From contig VBOL01000291.1 in NCBI GenBank assembly GCA_005887945.1, positions 1 to 37,893 on the forward strand: a stretch of DNA of 37,893 bases, in the 5' to 3' direction. Numbering within the stretch: the first letter of the stretch is position 1; each line of letters starts with the position of its first letter. The translations under genes were made by a program, and so were the position numbers. Origin of the DNA: Nitrospirota bacterium. GTDB lineage: Bacteria; Nitrospirota; Nitrospiria; Nitrospirales; Nitrospiraceae. The notes below the pieces were generated by a model, which did no database searches, was not told the origin of the DNA, and saw nothing but the letters and a program-made list of their open reading frames with translations. Positions 1 to 8,807 of the stretch are shown one piece after another.

Positions 1-955
1 CCGGCGTCACATCGAACGCGGGATTGTAGACGGCAATTCCGGCTGGTGCCACGGGATGGCTGCCGTGAATGGTGGTAACTTCTACCGGATTCCGTTGTTC
101 GATCGGAATGTCCGCTCCTGTTTTGGTCTTCAAATCAATCGTGGAATAGGGCGCGGCCACGTAGAAGGGAATTCCATGGGCTTTCGCCAGCACTGCGACT
201 GAGTAGGTACCGATCTTGTTCGCCACGTCCCCATTTGCCGCGATCCGATCGGCCCCCACGATACAGAGGTGAATTTTCCCCTGCCGCATCAGTGTGCCGG
301 CCATATTGTCCGTGATCAGCGTCACAGGAATCTTGTCCTGCATCAATTCCCAGGCCGTGAGCCGCGCGCCCTGCAACACCGGCCTGGTTTCGTCTGCGAT
401 GACTTGAATCTGCTTCCCCTGCTCCCAGGCCGCACGAATGACGCCCAATGCCGTTCCGTAGCCGGCTGTGGCCAGCGCACCGGCATTGCAATGAGTCAGA
501 ACCGTTTGACCGCTCGCAATGAGTTCCGCTCCGTGCTGTCCCATTGCCTTACAGAGGACGATATCTTCATCGAGAATAGCTTGTGACTCCTTCAGCAGAG
601 CGGCTTTGATGGACGCAACTGACTGCATGCGTAACGAGGTGAGCAGGCGTTTCATCCGTTCGATGGCCCAAAACAGGTTGACCGCCGTCGGCCTGGTCGC
701 CGCGAGGCGATCGCAGATCACGAGCACCGCCTTGGCGAAGGCCTCGTAATCGGATGTCGTGACGGTCTGCGCACCAAGTGCGACCCCCATCGCCGCAGTC
801 ACACCGATCGCCGGAGCGCCTCTGACCTTGAGGCTGCGAATCGCGTCGGCAACGGTCTGATAGTCCCGGCAGTCCAAAAACTCGATGTATTCCGGGAGTC
901 GGCTCTGGTTAAGCAGCCGTACTGCGCCGTCTTTCCATTCAACGGTAGGAACCAT
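1..955 (-). CDS. mtnA: Methylthioribose-1-phosphate isomerase, 3' end cut by window edge
   Basis: Interconverts 5-methylthioribose-1-phosphate and 5-methylthioribulose-1-phosphate in the cytoplasmic methionine salvage pathway. I translated the frame from the ATG at 955 and it stays open to the left edge: 318 codons are visible of a family length near 345-370. Seen motifs are RGAPAIG (residues 45-51), [11 protein letters not shown] with the expected catalytic Cys156, and [18 protein letters not shown] from 234 with the expected catalytic Asp236. These match the Cys/Asp pair known from the family (also shared with eIF2B-like proteins, but the Cys and the spacing favour MtnA). It starts 44 bases after the WecA-type gene without a strong Shine-Dalgarno, so it may be read from the polysaccharide transcript or from its own promoter, which I could not identify. 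Confidence 0.93.
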   Translation of the reverse strand, partial: MVPTVEWKDGAVRLLNQSRLPEYIEFLDCRDYQTVADAIRSLKVRGAPAIGVTAAMGVALGAQTVTTSDYEAFAKAVLVICDRLAATRPTAVNLFWAIERMKRLLTSLRMQSVASIKAALLKESQAILDEDIVLCKAMGQHGAELIASGQTVLTHCNAGALATAGYGTALGVIRAAWEQGKQIQVIADETRPVLQGARLTAWELMQDKIPVTLITDNMAGTLMRQGKIHLCIVGADRIAANGDVANKIGTYSVAVLAKAHGIPFYVAAPYSTIDLKTKTGADIPIEQRNPVEVTTIHGSHPVAPAGIAVYNPAFDVTP

Positions 956-999
956 AGAGGAATCTTGTAGCGGGAACTGGGATGCAGTGCAAGGGGTGG

Positions 1000-2169
1000 C
1001 TAACGTTTCTGGCGGCCGCTCCACTCTAAAATCGTGATCATGACCACAATCAAGCAGGCTTGCACGAGCAGCAGCAGCGCCTCAGCCGTTCCGGCATCAC
1101 GGAGGGCCAAGGCTGCCAGCCCGAGGCAAATCGTCATGAGAAAAATCATCGCGACACTGGCCTGGCGAGACCCCAACGCGCGCTCCAACCGGTGATGGAG
1201 ATGGTCTTTGCCCACGTAGTCGAGCCATTCCTTGATGGAGCGCACTTTCCCTGTCGCCACCCGTTCCACGCTGATATGGATCATGTCGTAGATGAGCACG
1301 CCGAAGATGAGGAGCGGATTACTGAATGAGACGATCGGATTATGATCCGCCCAATTCCCTTTGACGGCGAGACAGGCCAGCGTGAAACCGAGGAAGGTCG
1401 CCCCACCGTCTCCAAGAAAAATCACGGCGTGCCTACGTCCTCGAAAATTGTAGGGGAGAAATCCCACCCCTGCCCCAATGATGGCAATGGCAAGCCAACC
1501 CAATCCCGGCTGGTTTGTTTCAAATGCCACCGCCCCCATGAATCCGGCTATGAGAATCGCAAGTCCCGTGGCCAGGCCATCCATACCATCAAAAAAGTTG
1601 AAGGCGTTCGTGATCCCGACGATCCAGAGCAACGTCAGCATGACGTTCGCAATATCGCCGACTGGACCGCTTGGAAACAGCGTCAGCACCTTGCCCGTGG
1701 CAATGACGATCCCGGCTGCCACAAGCTGAGCGACCAGCTTCGAAGAAGCAGGCAATTCCCAAATGTCATCAATGATTCCGACGATCAACAACAGCGATCC
1801 GGCCGCGAGGGTTGCGATCATCCAGTCTGGTAGGATCGAATTCATCAACACCGAACCAAGGAATCCAAGATAGACGGCCGCACCACCGAGCCTGGGAGTC
1901 GGGTGCGCATGGATCTTACGATCAGACGGTTGATCGACCAGCCCCCACTGATGACTGAGATGCACCATGAGCGGCGTCAACGCGCCGGCGCCGAGAAACG
2001 CAAAGAGAAGGATGTAGAGCCACCGAAGACCTTCGAACACGAAGAGTTGACGAACCGTGGGGACCGCCAAGGTCACCGCTCCCAGCAGGGCCCCCAGCGC
2101 AGCCGGTGTCAGCCAGCGCCGGCTGCTGCGCAACGCGAACGGTGAGACCTCGACGTCAATGGCTTTCAC
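1000..2169 (-). CDS. Undecaprenyl-phosphate sugar-1-phosphate transferase, WecA/TagO type
   Basis: Polytopic membrane enzyme that should start glycan synthesis by moving a sugar-1-phosphate (GlcNAc-1-P in WecA/TagO) from UDP-sugar to undecaprenyl phosphate on the inner face of the cytoplasmic membrane. 389 residues, about ten hydrophobic segments. Family motifs in order: [14 protein letters not shown] (83-96), DDIWELP (134-140, Asp pair), [13 protein letters not shown] (188-200), [10 protein letters not shown] (252-261) and DHLHHRLER (322-330, the His-rich cytoplasmic loop). The cytoplasmic tail and His loop favour WecA/TagO over MraY. The start is GTG, overlapping the upstream stop as GTGA, with AAGG seven bases before it. 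No PHPT-type (WbaP) initiating enzyme is seen, so this is the likely primer of the locus, although it is encoded at its distal end. Confidence 0.9.
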   Translation of the reverse strand: MKAIDVEVSPFALRSSRRWLTPAALGALLGAVTLAVPTVRQLFVFEGLRWLYILLFAFLGAGALTPLMVHLSHQWGLVDQPSDRKIHAHPTPRLGGAAVYLGFLGSVLMNSILPDWMIATLAAGSLLLIVGIIDDIWELPASSKLVAQLVAAGIVIATGKVLTLFPSGPVGDIANVMLTLLWIVGITNAFNFFDGMDGLATGLAILIAGFMGAVAFETNQPGLGWLAIAIIGAGVGFLPYNFRGRRHAVIFLGDGGATFLGFTLACLAVKGNWADHNPIVSFSNPLLIFGVLIYDMIHISVERVATGKVRSIKEWLDYVGKDHLHHRLERALGSRQASVAMIFLMTICLGLAALALRDAGTAEALLLLVQACLIVVMITILEWSGRQKR

Positions 2170-3245
2170 GATAGGACCTTGGTCAACGATTGTAGAATTT
2201 GATGGACTTCGTCGTCTGTGAGACCAGGATAGAGTGGGATCGAAAGCGCTGTTCGATCCGCTTCGTCACTGTTGGGGAAACCAGACTGATCCAGATACCG
2301 GTGGAGCGGTCGAAAAACGGGCTTGCGACAGTGAATCCCCTGCTGCTCCAATGTACTGATGAGGCCAAGCAAACCCTCAGGATCGGTCCGGAGATGCGGG
2401 AGTCTAATTGTAAATCGATAGTATCCATGCGTCCTGCCTGGAGGCACGCTTGGACAGACGGCGGCCTTGGAGGACAGTGCTTCCCGATAGGCTGTCGCGA
2501 GGAAGCGGCGCCGTTCATGAAAGGTCGATAGCCGTCCCAGTTGAGATAGCCCCAGCGCTGCTTGCAAGTCGGTCAGCTTGAGATTGCAGGAGGAAGGGTC
2601 TAGTTTCGGTGCGCCATCATATTCGCGCAACGACCTGACTCGTTCGAGTAACGCCCCCTCATTCGAAAGTACCATCCCGCCTTCTCCGGCACACAACAGC
2701 TTTGTCGCGTAGAAGGAACACACCGTGAGTCGCCCGACCGTACCAACAGGCCGACCCTGTTCCGTTGACCCTAGCGTCTGCGCACAATCCTCAATCAGCG
2801 CGATCCCCAGCCGCTCGAGTGCCGTCAGATCAGCCGGCAGGCCGAACAGATGTGGGATAATGATCGCACGAGTCCTATTGGTCACCACTTGGCAGACTGC
2901 GAGCGGATCGATGTTGAACGTATTCAAGTCAATGTCGACGAGCGTGGCCTGTGCCCCGACCCGTTGCGTCGCGAGCCATGGCGCCGGACAGACGTAACTC
3001 GGCATGATGACTTCATCACCGGCTCCAATCCTGAGCGCCCGCAGCGCCAGTTCGAGCGCCGCAGTCCCTGAACTGACGGCCACCCCACCCTGCAGGCCAA
3101 AGAACCCTGCCATCCCACGTTCGAATCGCTCCACCCACGGCCCTTGGGCAATCTGCCCGGAACGAAGCACCTCGGTCGTCGCTCGGAAGTCCTCCTGGCC
3201 GATCGCAGGCCGTGAGTGGGGAATCATTGTCGCCACAGTCGTCAT
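2166..3245 (-). CDS. DegT/DnrJ/EryC1/StrS-family PLP sugar aminotransferase
   Basis: Fold-type I PLP enzyme of the family that transaminates nucleotide-linked keto sugars to amino sugars. 359 residues, normal length. Seen: SSGTAALELAL (58-68, cofactor phosphate region), EDCAQ (152-156, with the Asp that contacts the pyridine nitrogen) and SFYATKLLCAGEGG (177-190), where Lys182 should form the Schiff base. Starts at an ATG that overlaps the stop of the PIG-L gene as ATGA; its own stop overlaps the next gene as GTGA. The neighbouring deacetylase and initiating transferase suggest amino sugar work, but the exact substrate cannot be read from sequence. Confidence 0.92.
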   Translation of the reverse strand: MTTVATMIPHSRPAIGQEDFRATTEVLRSGQIAQGPWVERFERGMAGFFGLQGGVAVSSGTAALELALRALRIGAGDEVIMPSYVCPAPWLATQRVGAQATLVDIDLNTFNIDPLAVCQVVTNRTRAIIIPHLFGLPADLTALERLGIALIEDCAQTLGSTEQGRPVGTVGRLTVCSFYATKLLCAGEGGMVLSNEGALLERVRSLREYDGAPKLDPSSCNLKLTDLQAALGLSQLGRLSTFHERRRFLATAYREALSSKAAVCPSVPPGRTHGYYRFTIRLPHLRTDPEGLLGLISTLEQQGIHCRKPVFRPLHRYLDQSGFPNSDEADRTALSIPLYPGLTDDEVHQILQSLTKVLS

Positions 3246-3886
3246 ACGCCAATATTAATAAACAACCGCAGCGGAACAAAGCCTTCTGCGTTTTTCACCC
3301 GACCTTGGATGCCGCGGAAATGCGCCCCGGCCCGGATCACATCCACGATACTCAGACCTTCGATGTTGGTTTTTTTCACCTGCGATGCGTGGGTCTCGAT
3401 CGATTTGACCTTCTCCTCAAGCACCTGGTCGATATCGACAAAGACGGTCGGCGAGAAGTTCTGGGTTGTCGGTCCTTCGTAGAACAACACGTTCTTGGTA
3501 TAGCGGGTCGCGGTGATCGTACTCATCGCCAGGTGCCGATGGTCCTGATGGGTATCGTCGTGATAGTGCGAGAAAATAAAGTGCGGCTGAACCTTCTTCA
3601 CCACCTCTTCAATCTCCTGAATCAATTCGCGTCCCATCGGAACCGCCGTGTCCTCATACCCGCCCCAGAAAATCTTTTCGGCCCGTAATTGTTTCGCCGA
3701 TTCTTCCTGCTCGCGCTTGCGTACGCCGCTCGATCCACCCTTGTCGCCGGCTGTCATCACCATCAAAAAAATGCGATGCCCCTTTTGCGCATACTTGAGC
3801 AACGTTCCGCCGCACCCGGCTTCAATATCGTCCGGATGTGCGCCGATTGCCAGTATCCGCATCGGCACTCTACGTTCGTTCGCCAT
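3242..3886 (-). CDS. PIG-L/LmbE family zinc-dependent deacetylase
   Basis: Member of the family that removes N-acetyl groups from GlcNAc-containing or similar substrates. 214 residues, typical of single-domain members. Metal site visible: AHPDDIE (16-22, His17 and Asp20) and THQDH (112-116, His116 as third ligand). The ATG at 3886 has GAGGGGG about six bases upstream; a later ATG at 3862 (Met9) is less well placed. No signal peptide, so cytoplasmic action on a nucleotide sugar or lipid-linked intermediate is likely. It sits just downstream of a MITE-like element and is coupled to the aminotransferase by ATGA. Deacetylation in polysaccharide synthesis is an inference from location. Confidence 0.88.
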   Translation of the reverse strand: MANERRVPMRILAIGAHPDDIEAGCGGTLLKYAQKGHRIFLMVMTAGDKGGSSGVRKREQEESAKQLRAEKIFWGGYEDTAVPMGRELIQEIEEVVKKVQPHFIFSHYHDDTHQDHRHLAMSTITATRYTKNVLFYEGPTTQNFSPTVFVDIDQVLEEKVKSIETHASQVKKTNIEGLSIVDVIRAGAHFRGIQGRVKNAEGFVPLRLFINIGV

Positions 3887-3907
3887 CTCATCCCCCTCGC
3901 TCGGTAT

Positions 3908-4103
3908 CAGCCCGCAATATTCACGAAAGCTTCTACTACAGCCGCCGATACGCTGCTACGACAAGCCTGGCGGCGAGCGGGCTCGCCGCTCAGTCGGTCA
4001 ACATACTGTTTCAAGTATGCCTCCCTCCCTCGCGGCTCCGCACGCCCGTCTCGCATGGCATCTCGGCGGTTTCGTCACGAACCCTCGTGAATAATGCGGG
4101 CTG
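3908..4103. mobile_element. MITE-like element with 19-bp terminal inverted repeats
   Basis: The plus-strand sequence at 4085-4103 is TCGTGAATAATGCGGGCTG and the reverse complement of 3908-3926 is TCGTGAATATTGCGGGCTG: 18 of 19 bases agree and similarity stops abruptly on both sides. The 196-bp interval between the outer ends carries an internal 8-bp hairpin (3971-3988) and no transposase. The right arm lies inside the WbqC-like coding sequence; the left arm is 22 bases upstream of the PIG-L start. I found no further copy in the window and no clear target-site duplication, so non-autonomous mobile origin is an inference; a REP-type repeat is the alternative. Confidence 0.5.
3971..3988. repeat. 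GC-rich hairpin inside the MITE-like element
   Basis: Inverted repeat CGGCGAGC / GCTCGCCG separated by two bases (realistically a 7-bp stem with a CGGG loop). It follows the WbqC-like stop in the direction of transcription but has no T-run after it, so it is a weak terminator candidate at best. It may be a structural part of the surrounding repeat element. Confidence 0.5.
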
Positions 4104-4808
4104 GCCCGCCGTGACCACGTTCTGTCCCGACCGTGCATCGCGCAATCGCGTCAGCGCCTCCGGGCCGCAACAGAACAACAGATCGATTGCCGACATGGCC
4201 GGCATGAATGGTTCATAGACTTGCTGATACATCGGATGTTGGAACTGTTGAATCTCCAGCCTCAACCCGGACGATTCAAACCGCGCGGTGTCCAGATACT
4301 GCTCCCCGCCTGGACCGGAGAAATATCCCGATGCTCCAACGGCATGGCAGAGATCGATCAACCGGTCGGTGGGCTCTTCGCGCGCCTCCCACTCCGACGC
4401 ACAGCGAACGGGCGTCGTAATACCGAAGGCCCCGAGCAGCCAGCGAATCACCGCCATATTCAGCTCGTGCAGCCGCTCCCATGACTCCTTATAGACGCTG
4501 CGCAACTCCGGCAGATAGCGGTCGCGGAATGGCGCCCGCGCATAGTGCATCTCAATGGCGCGCAGGTGCTGACTCCGCCAGGCCACGGCTTGATTGATCC
4601 GGACATCTTTCACCAATTGGCCAAAGTGATGGAGGACCGGCACGGTCACCCAGTGGCACCCGTCTGCAGTTCTGATTCGATTGCGATTTTGCCACTCGTT
4701 CTTCTTGAATTGCACCGAATCCAAGGCAATGAACAGATCCGCTTGATCGATCTTGTCCAGATACCCAAGCCAGGGCAGAAACTGCGGTTGATGAATGGTG
4801 ACACGCAT
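4011..4808 (-). CDS. WbqC-like family protein with repeat-derived C-terminus
   Basis: Member of the WbqC-like family (PF08889 type), often found in O-antigen and capsule loci; biochemical role not well established. 265 residues from the ATG at 4808. The start RVTIHQPQFLPWLGYLDK is the family hallmark, with QFKKNEWQNRNRI and ID.LF.CGPEA later. A TTG at 4835 would add nine residues but has no ribosome site and falls in a low-complexity stretch, so I reject it. Residues 236-265 are encoded inside the inverted-repeat element at 3908-4103, which also supplies the stop; the conserved domain seems to end near residue 225. The original C-terminus was therefore probably replaced. The preceding gene ends 56 bases upstream. 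Confidence 0.85.
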   Translation of the reverse strand: MRVTIHQPQFLPWLGYLDKIDQADLFIALDSVQFKKNEWQNRNRIRTADGCHWVTVPVLHHFGQLVKDVRINQAVAWRSQHLRAIEMHYARAPFRDRYLPELRSVYKESWERLHELNMAVIRWLLGAFGITTPVRCASEWEAREEPTDRLIDLCHAVGASGYFSGPGGEQYLDTARFESSGLRLEIQQFQHPMYQQVYEPFMPAMSAIDLLFCCGPEALTRLRDARSGQNVVTAGQPALFTRVRDETAEMPCETGVRSREGGRHT

Positions 4809-4828
4809 GAGATCAAGTAAGAAGTCTG

Positions 4829-4865
4829 AAGGCAAAAGGTAAAAGTTTCATGCTTATTTTGCCTT
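4829..4865. repeat. AT-rich inverted repeat between PHP and WbqC-like genes
   Basis: Perfect 9-base arms AAGGCAAAA (4829-4837) and TTTTGCCTT (4857-4865) flank a 19-base spacer. The purine/pyrimidine-biased stretch continues to about 4888 and encodes the last residues (SKKEKV) and the stop of the PHP-domain gene. Composition is unlike the surrounding GC-rich coding sequence. It could be a weak intra-operon terminator or a decayed repeat; no typical U-tract is present on the coding strand. Confidence 0.5.
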
Positions 4866-6385
4866 TACACTTTTTCCTTTTTACTTTCGGCGTCAACAGA
4901 CGACGAAATCGGTCCCACGAAGATCGGATTACTCAGGAGCTCGCCGCTGCCGGTGATCTCCACTCGATAGGTCATCCGTTCTGCTGTCGGCACAGTTGTG
5001 TCGGCCCAGTCGGCGCGGAACGGTGTCTCACCTGCCAACAGAGCGACCACCTGGCCGGAACGAATCACCCGCACCTTTACAGGATGGCGCTCTCGATCGG
5101 TCGCCGTGACGGAGAGCCGGACCATGAGATCGCGAGCCCCGCCTGGATCCAGATTGTCACCAACCGATGCTGATTTGGTTTCACCCTGGCACAGAACTCG
5201 GAACTCATCCAGTCGAAGCTGGACGTGATGATCGCCATCTCCCACCGCATAGGAGTGACCGGACCGAAGCGCCTCTAGCACGCCAGCGGCTGTCCGTTCT
5301 TTCACCCAAAGCGCGGTCACAAGTCGATGCAGGTCCTTACCGGCATCGCTCAATCCATGAAACGCCAGCTCCCCGATGAGCACCGGTGTTGGCCGCGATT
5401 CATTCGCAGGCAATTGCAGCAGCCGATCCCATAGTTCACCCGGCTTGACGCTTGTTCGCCCATCCTGATAGAGCCCGCCAAATCCGGTATACCCCGTCGT
5501 CTGCAGCAATGCCTCAGAGTGGGGCTCCGTCTTTACCGTAACGGTTCCCAATGGCCCAGCAGCATATTCATGAAAGTCTCGCGCTTCAGTCATCGACCAA
5601 AAGACAAGCCCACCCTTGTCCCTCACATCATCGATGAGGGCCTGATAGGGACGATACCCCAGCCGGTCGTCATACGAACTAAACGCAGGCTGACTCAGAG
5701 GCCAGGCATTGACCACCAGCGCCACCGCAAGGACGACCAGGATACAGGCGATAGTTCGCCGTGAGGATCGCCGATCGGTACTGCGCCTGAGTGGCCGCCA
5801 CAGCCAAACTGCGGGAACGACCAACAAGATCGGCACGCCATTCACCGCCCCCCGCCAATCGAATGTATAGGAGCCCGGGTTCCCACTCGCAGGAAGGGAC
5901 CGATAGTCCTCCGGATTGGTCAGGCCGAGCACCAGCAGATTGCGTTGGGCATTGTGCATCGTCAACGTTTGTCTCAATAGTGAACCGGTCCAATGGTAAT
6001 AGGGGGCGACCTCGACACCCGGCAGGATGATCAGCTTCGGGTGACGGCTCTGCACTGCCGCAATCTCGTCCAAGTACCGTTCGATCCCATACTCCAACAC
6101 AGATGGAAAACGGACCTGTCGTTTCAAGAGACCAGGCAAGGGCCAGAGTCCATACTGATAGCGGAGAGAAAAGTTGTCGGTCAAAATCAGTACATCCAGC
6201 CCGAGTTGTTCCGCCCGTTCGGCCAGCGCCTCAACGGTCAGTTCACCGGTACTGGCAGTACTATGGACGTGCACCGTGGCCAACAACTGCTGTCGGTCAT
6301 CCGATGCCTGTGCGCGCGCAACAGAACCTGACAGGCATGACACCACGATCATAGATGACAGTATCAGTCGACGCGTACATTTCAT
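4865..6385 (-). CDS. Secreted PHP-domain protein with internal membrane segments
   Basis: 506 residues from the ATG at 6385. A longer frame back to 6466 exists, but this start gives a clean signal peptide (MKCTRRLILSSMIVVSCLSG, then SVARA before QASDD) and avoids overlap with the upstream gene (13-base gap). The PHP (polymerase and histidinol phosphatase) fold is indicated by HVHST (His39, His41), a GLDVLILTDN strand (61-71; usual TDH reads TDN) and GVEV (Glu125). Two hydrophobic stretches follow (about 184-197 and 211-227), then a long C-terminal region without a recognised motif. Known PHP proteins are metal-dependent phosphoesterases, but a cell-envelope one in a polysaccharide locus has no assigned role. 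It does not resemble the small cytoplasmic CpsB/YwqE phosphatases. Confidence 0.75.
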   Translation of the reverse strand: MKCTRRLILSSMIVVSCLSGSVARAQASDDRQQLLATVHVHSTASTGELTVEALAERAEQLGLDVLILTDNFSLRYQYGLWPLPGLLKRQVRFPSVLEYGIERYLDEIAAVQSRHPKLIILPGVEVAPYYHWTGSLLRQTLTMHNAQRNLLVLGLTNPEDYRSLPASGNPGSYTFDWRGAVNGVPILLVVPAVWLWRPLRRSTDRRSSRRTIACILVVLAVALVVNAWPLSQPAFSSYDDRLGYRPYQALIDDVRDKGGLVFWSMTEARDFHEYAAGPLGTVTVKTEPHSEALLQTTGYTGFGGLYQDGRTSVKPGELWDRLLQLPANESRPTPVLIGELAFHGLSDAGKDLHRLVTALWVKERTAAGVLEALRSGHSYAVGDGDHHVQLRLDEFRVLCQGETKSASVGDNLDPGGARDLMVRLSVTATDRERHPVKVRVIRSGQVVALLAGETPFRADWADTTVPTAERMTYRVEITGSGELLSNPIFVGPISSSVDAESKKEKV

Positions 6386-6398
6386 CTGTCCGTCTCGC

Positions 6399-8807
6399 TT
6401 ACAGATGAACACTGAGCGCCTCGGCAAAGATTGATTCGATTGCATGAACCATTGAGACCGACCCATATCGGCTGTCCACGCTACAGCTCGCTGCCAGGCC
6501 TAATTGCGTTGCCCACTCCGGTCGATCAAGTAACCGACGCAGTGCCTCCGCCAATGCACCGGCATCACCAGGAAGCACCAGCAAACCAGTTCGCTCGTGG
6601 CTGATGACGGCTGGAATTCCACCGACGCGGGAAGCAATCACCGGCAGTCCGGCTGCCATGGCTTCGATCAGCGCACGCCCCATCCCTTCATTGAGCGAAG
6701 GCAAGACGAACAGATCCATCCCGGCGAGACAGGCCTCGATGTCATCCCTGTGACCCAAGAGATGTACGGCATCGCGGAGACCGGCCAACTCCGATTGCTG
6801 CAGAAGTGCGTCATGCCGATCCCCACTACCGATGATCACGAGATGGAGGGAGGGAAAGTCCGGCTTCAACTTAGCGACGGCCTCGATCAGGTATTCATGG
6901 CCTTTAACATCGGTGAGCCACCCGACCGATCCGACGATCAGCGCTTCCGGTGGACAGCCAAACCAATCCGGCTGCTGTTTCCCCTGAACCCTCGCCCGTC
7001 CGAACCGCTCACGATCGATCCCGCTAGGCACGACGACGAACCGGTCGGCCTCGCCGACAGCGCGATCGAGGTGATCCTGCCGTTCCGCTTCCGTCAGCGC
7101 AATCAATCGATCCGTGAGCACACTCAGCACCCGTTCGATCTGAAGAAACAGCCAGGATCGGAAGGGACCGAAATGTCCGTAGAACACATGGCCGTGCGGC
7201 GTATGGACAATGACTGGCACTCTCGCTAGCCAGGCAGCCACTCGTCCTAACACACCGGCCTTCGATGTATGGGTATGGACCAGTGCCGGCTGCTCTTGCC
7301 GGAACAGGCGAATCAATTGCCACAGGGCCTGTGCATCCTTGATGGGATGGACCTCTCTCGTCAGCGAGGGTAGCAGCATCCAGCGAATTGCAGCCTTCTC
7401 AAGTTGCCGACAATTCTCCTCGGTCGCTGCCTGGCCGCCTTGCGCATCCCAACAACCTGGATATCCGGCGACCACAAGCGGCTCGAACTGCGCGCGGTCA
7501 TGGCCGAGTGCGGTCAGCATCGTGTTCTGCGCTGACCCGCCATAGTCGAGGCGCGTAATCACATGGATCACCTTCCGCGCCCTAGGAGCCTGTTTGTCCT
7601 TCGACAGGCTCGCGAATAGACGATCCAGATCGGCCGTGTGCGCCGCCCAGTTGTAGCGCCGTTCCACGACCTCCCGACCTTTCTTTAAGAAGCGCTCTCG
7701 CTTACCCGGTTGATCACGAAACCGCTTCAGCAGCAATCGTAATGTCTTTGCGAGAGACAATCCGTCTGTCCCTTCCGTCACAAGCAGCGGATCGACCGTG
7801 CTCAATACTTCTGGAATCGCGCCGACCGGGGTCCCCACCACCGGCGTGCCGCAGGCCAGCGCCTCGACCGTCACTAAGCCGAACCCTTCGAGTTGCAGCG
7901 TCGGCAACACGACCAAGTCAGAGGCCTGGTAGTATTTCGCCAGCTGATCCTCCGGCACGAATCCGAGCAACTGCACGGAGTCTTGTAATCCCCTGCTGTG
8001 AATCAGTTCCTCCAGTCGAGGGCGCAGCTGGCCCTCCCCGCCGATCAGGAGCAGAAGATTCCGCTGCTCCTCCCCGAGCATCGTCATAGCCTCGAGAAGA
8101 TTTTCCAACCCCATGCGGGGTACCAGATTGCGAACCGTAAACAACAGCGTGCGGCTCTCCGGTAACTTGAGCTCCCGTCTGATCTCGTTCCTATCGTGTG
8201 CCGGATAGAACGTGGCCGGATCGGCTGCGCCGGGAACCACGGTGATGTCCTTCGGCGCAATTCCGTGCGTGGCCATTACTTGTTGCTTCATGAATTCGCT
8301 CAAGACGATCACATGATGACAGCGGCGGATCACCATTCGTTCAATCCAACGACGGGCGCGCCCGCTCAGCCGCCGCCTGACCCGTTCCAGCGTCGTCGCC
8401 GCCTGTTCTGCCCTGGTGAGGTACTCCTCATGCGCCAATGAGTGACAGACATAGACCCAGAGGCTGACCATCCCATAGCGGAACAAGATCGGGCCCAGTC
8501 CAGCCAGTGATTGATGAATCATAGCGATATCGACAGGACAGGCCTGCCGCGTTAGATCAAATGCCCGAAGAGAATTCTGTACTGAAGACCAGACAAAGGC
8601 CGGCTCGCTGGTTCGCGTCACAGGATACCGCCGTTCGGTCACGCTTCCAATCGATAGGTTGGCCTCCGCAGACTCGAAGGGAGCCCGCGCGATCACGTGC
8701 ACGTAATGGCCCAGTTTGGCGAGCCCCAACGCCTGCTGCCGGAGGACTCGCTCGGCGCCACCGATTACCCGTTCGACCGTGACTTCTGCAAACAGGACGA
8801 TCTTCAT
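6399..8807 (-). CDS. Tandem fusion of two GT4-family glycosyltransferases
   Basis: 802 residues from the ATG at 8807 (a longer reading from 8939 is rejected because this ATG forms an ATGA overlap with asnB and starts a proper GT-B fold, MKIVLFAEVTVERV). The first GT-B domain spans about 1-400 with EGFGLVTVE (307-315); a short charged linker (about 402-411) leads to a second complete domain that begins KVIHVITRLDYGGS and contains EGMGRALIE (707-715). Both carry the E-x7-E motif of retaining GT4 enzymes, so both may be active and add two successive sugars. Single GT4 enzymes are about 350-420 residues, so this is twice the usual length. The junction lies near 7574 with no stop in frame. Confidence 0.9.
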   Translation of the reverse strand: MKIVLFAEVTVERVIGGAERVLRQQALGLAKLGHYVHVIARAPFESAEANLSIGSVTERRYPVTRTSEPAFVWSSVQNSLRAFDLTRQACPVDIAMIHQSLAGLGPILFRYGMVSLWVYVCHSLAHEEYLTRAEQAATTLERVRRRLSGRARRWIERMVIRRCHHVIVLSEFMKQQVMATHGIAPKDITVVPGAADPATFYPAHDRNEIRRELKLPESRTLLFTVRNLVPRMGLENLLEAMTMLGEEQRNLLLLIGGEGQLRPRLEELIHSRGLQDSVQLLGFVPEDQLAKYYQASDLVVLPTLQLEGFGLVTVEALACGTPVVGTPVGAIPEVLSTVDPLLVTEGTDGLSLAKTLRLLLKRFRDQPGKRERFLKKGREVVERRYNWAAHTADLDRLFASLSKDKQAPRARKVIHVITRLDYGGSAQNTMLTALGHDRAQFEPLVVAGYPGCWDAQGGQAATEENCRQLEKAAIRWMLLPSLTREVHPIKDAQALWQLIRLFRQEQPALVHTHTSKAGVLGRVAAWLARVPVIVHTPHGHVFYGHFGPFRSWLFLQIERVLSVLTDRLIALTEAERQDHLDRAVGEADRFVVVPSGIDRERFGRARVQGKQQPDWFGCPPEALIVGSVGWLTDVKGHEYLIEAVAKLKPDFPSLHLVIIGSGDRHDALLQQSELAGLRDAVHLLGHRDDIEACLAGMDLFVLPSLNEGMGRALIEAMAAGLPVIASRVGGIPAVISHERTGLLVLPGDAGALAEALRRLLDRPEWATQLGLAASCSVDSRYGSVSMVHAIESIFAEALSVHL

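Noticed and set aside
135-491. 118-residue minus-strand frame at the left edge
   Set aside because: It is an out-of-frame shadow of mtnA, whose correct frame shows the family motifs.
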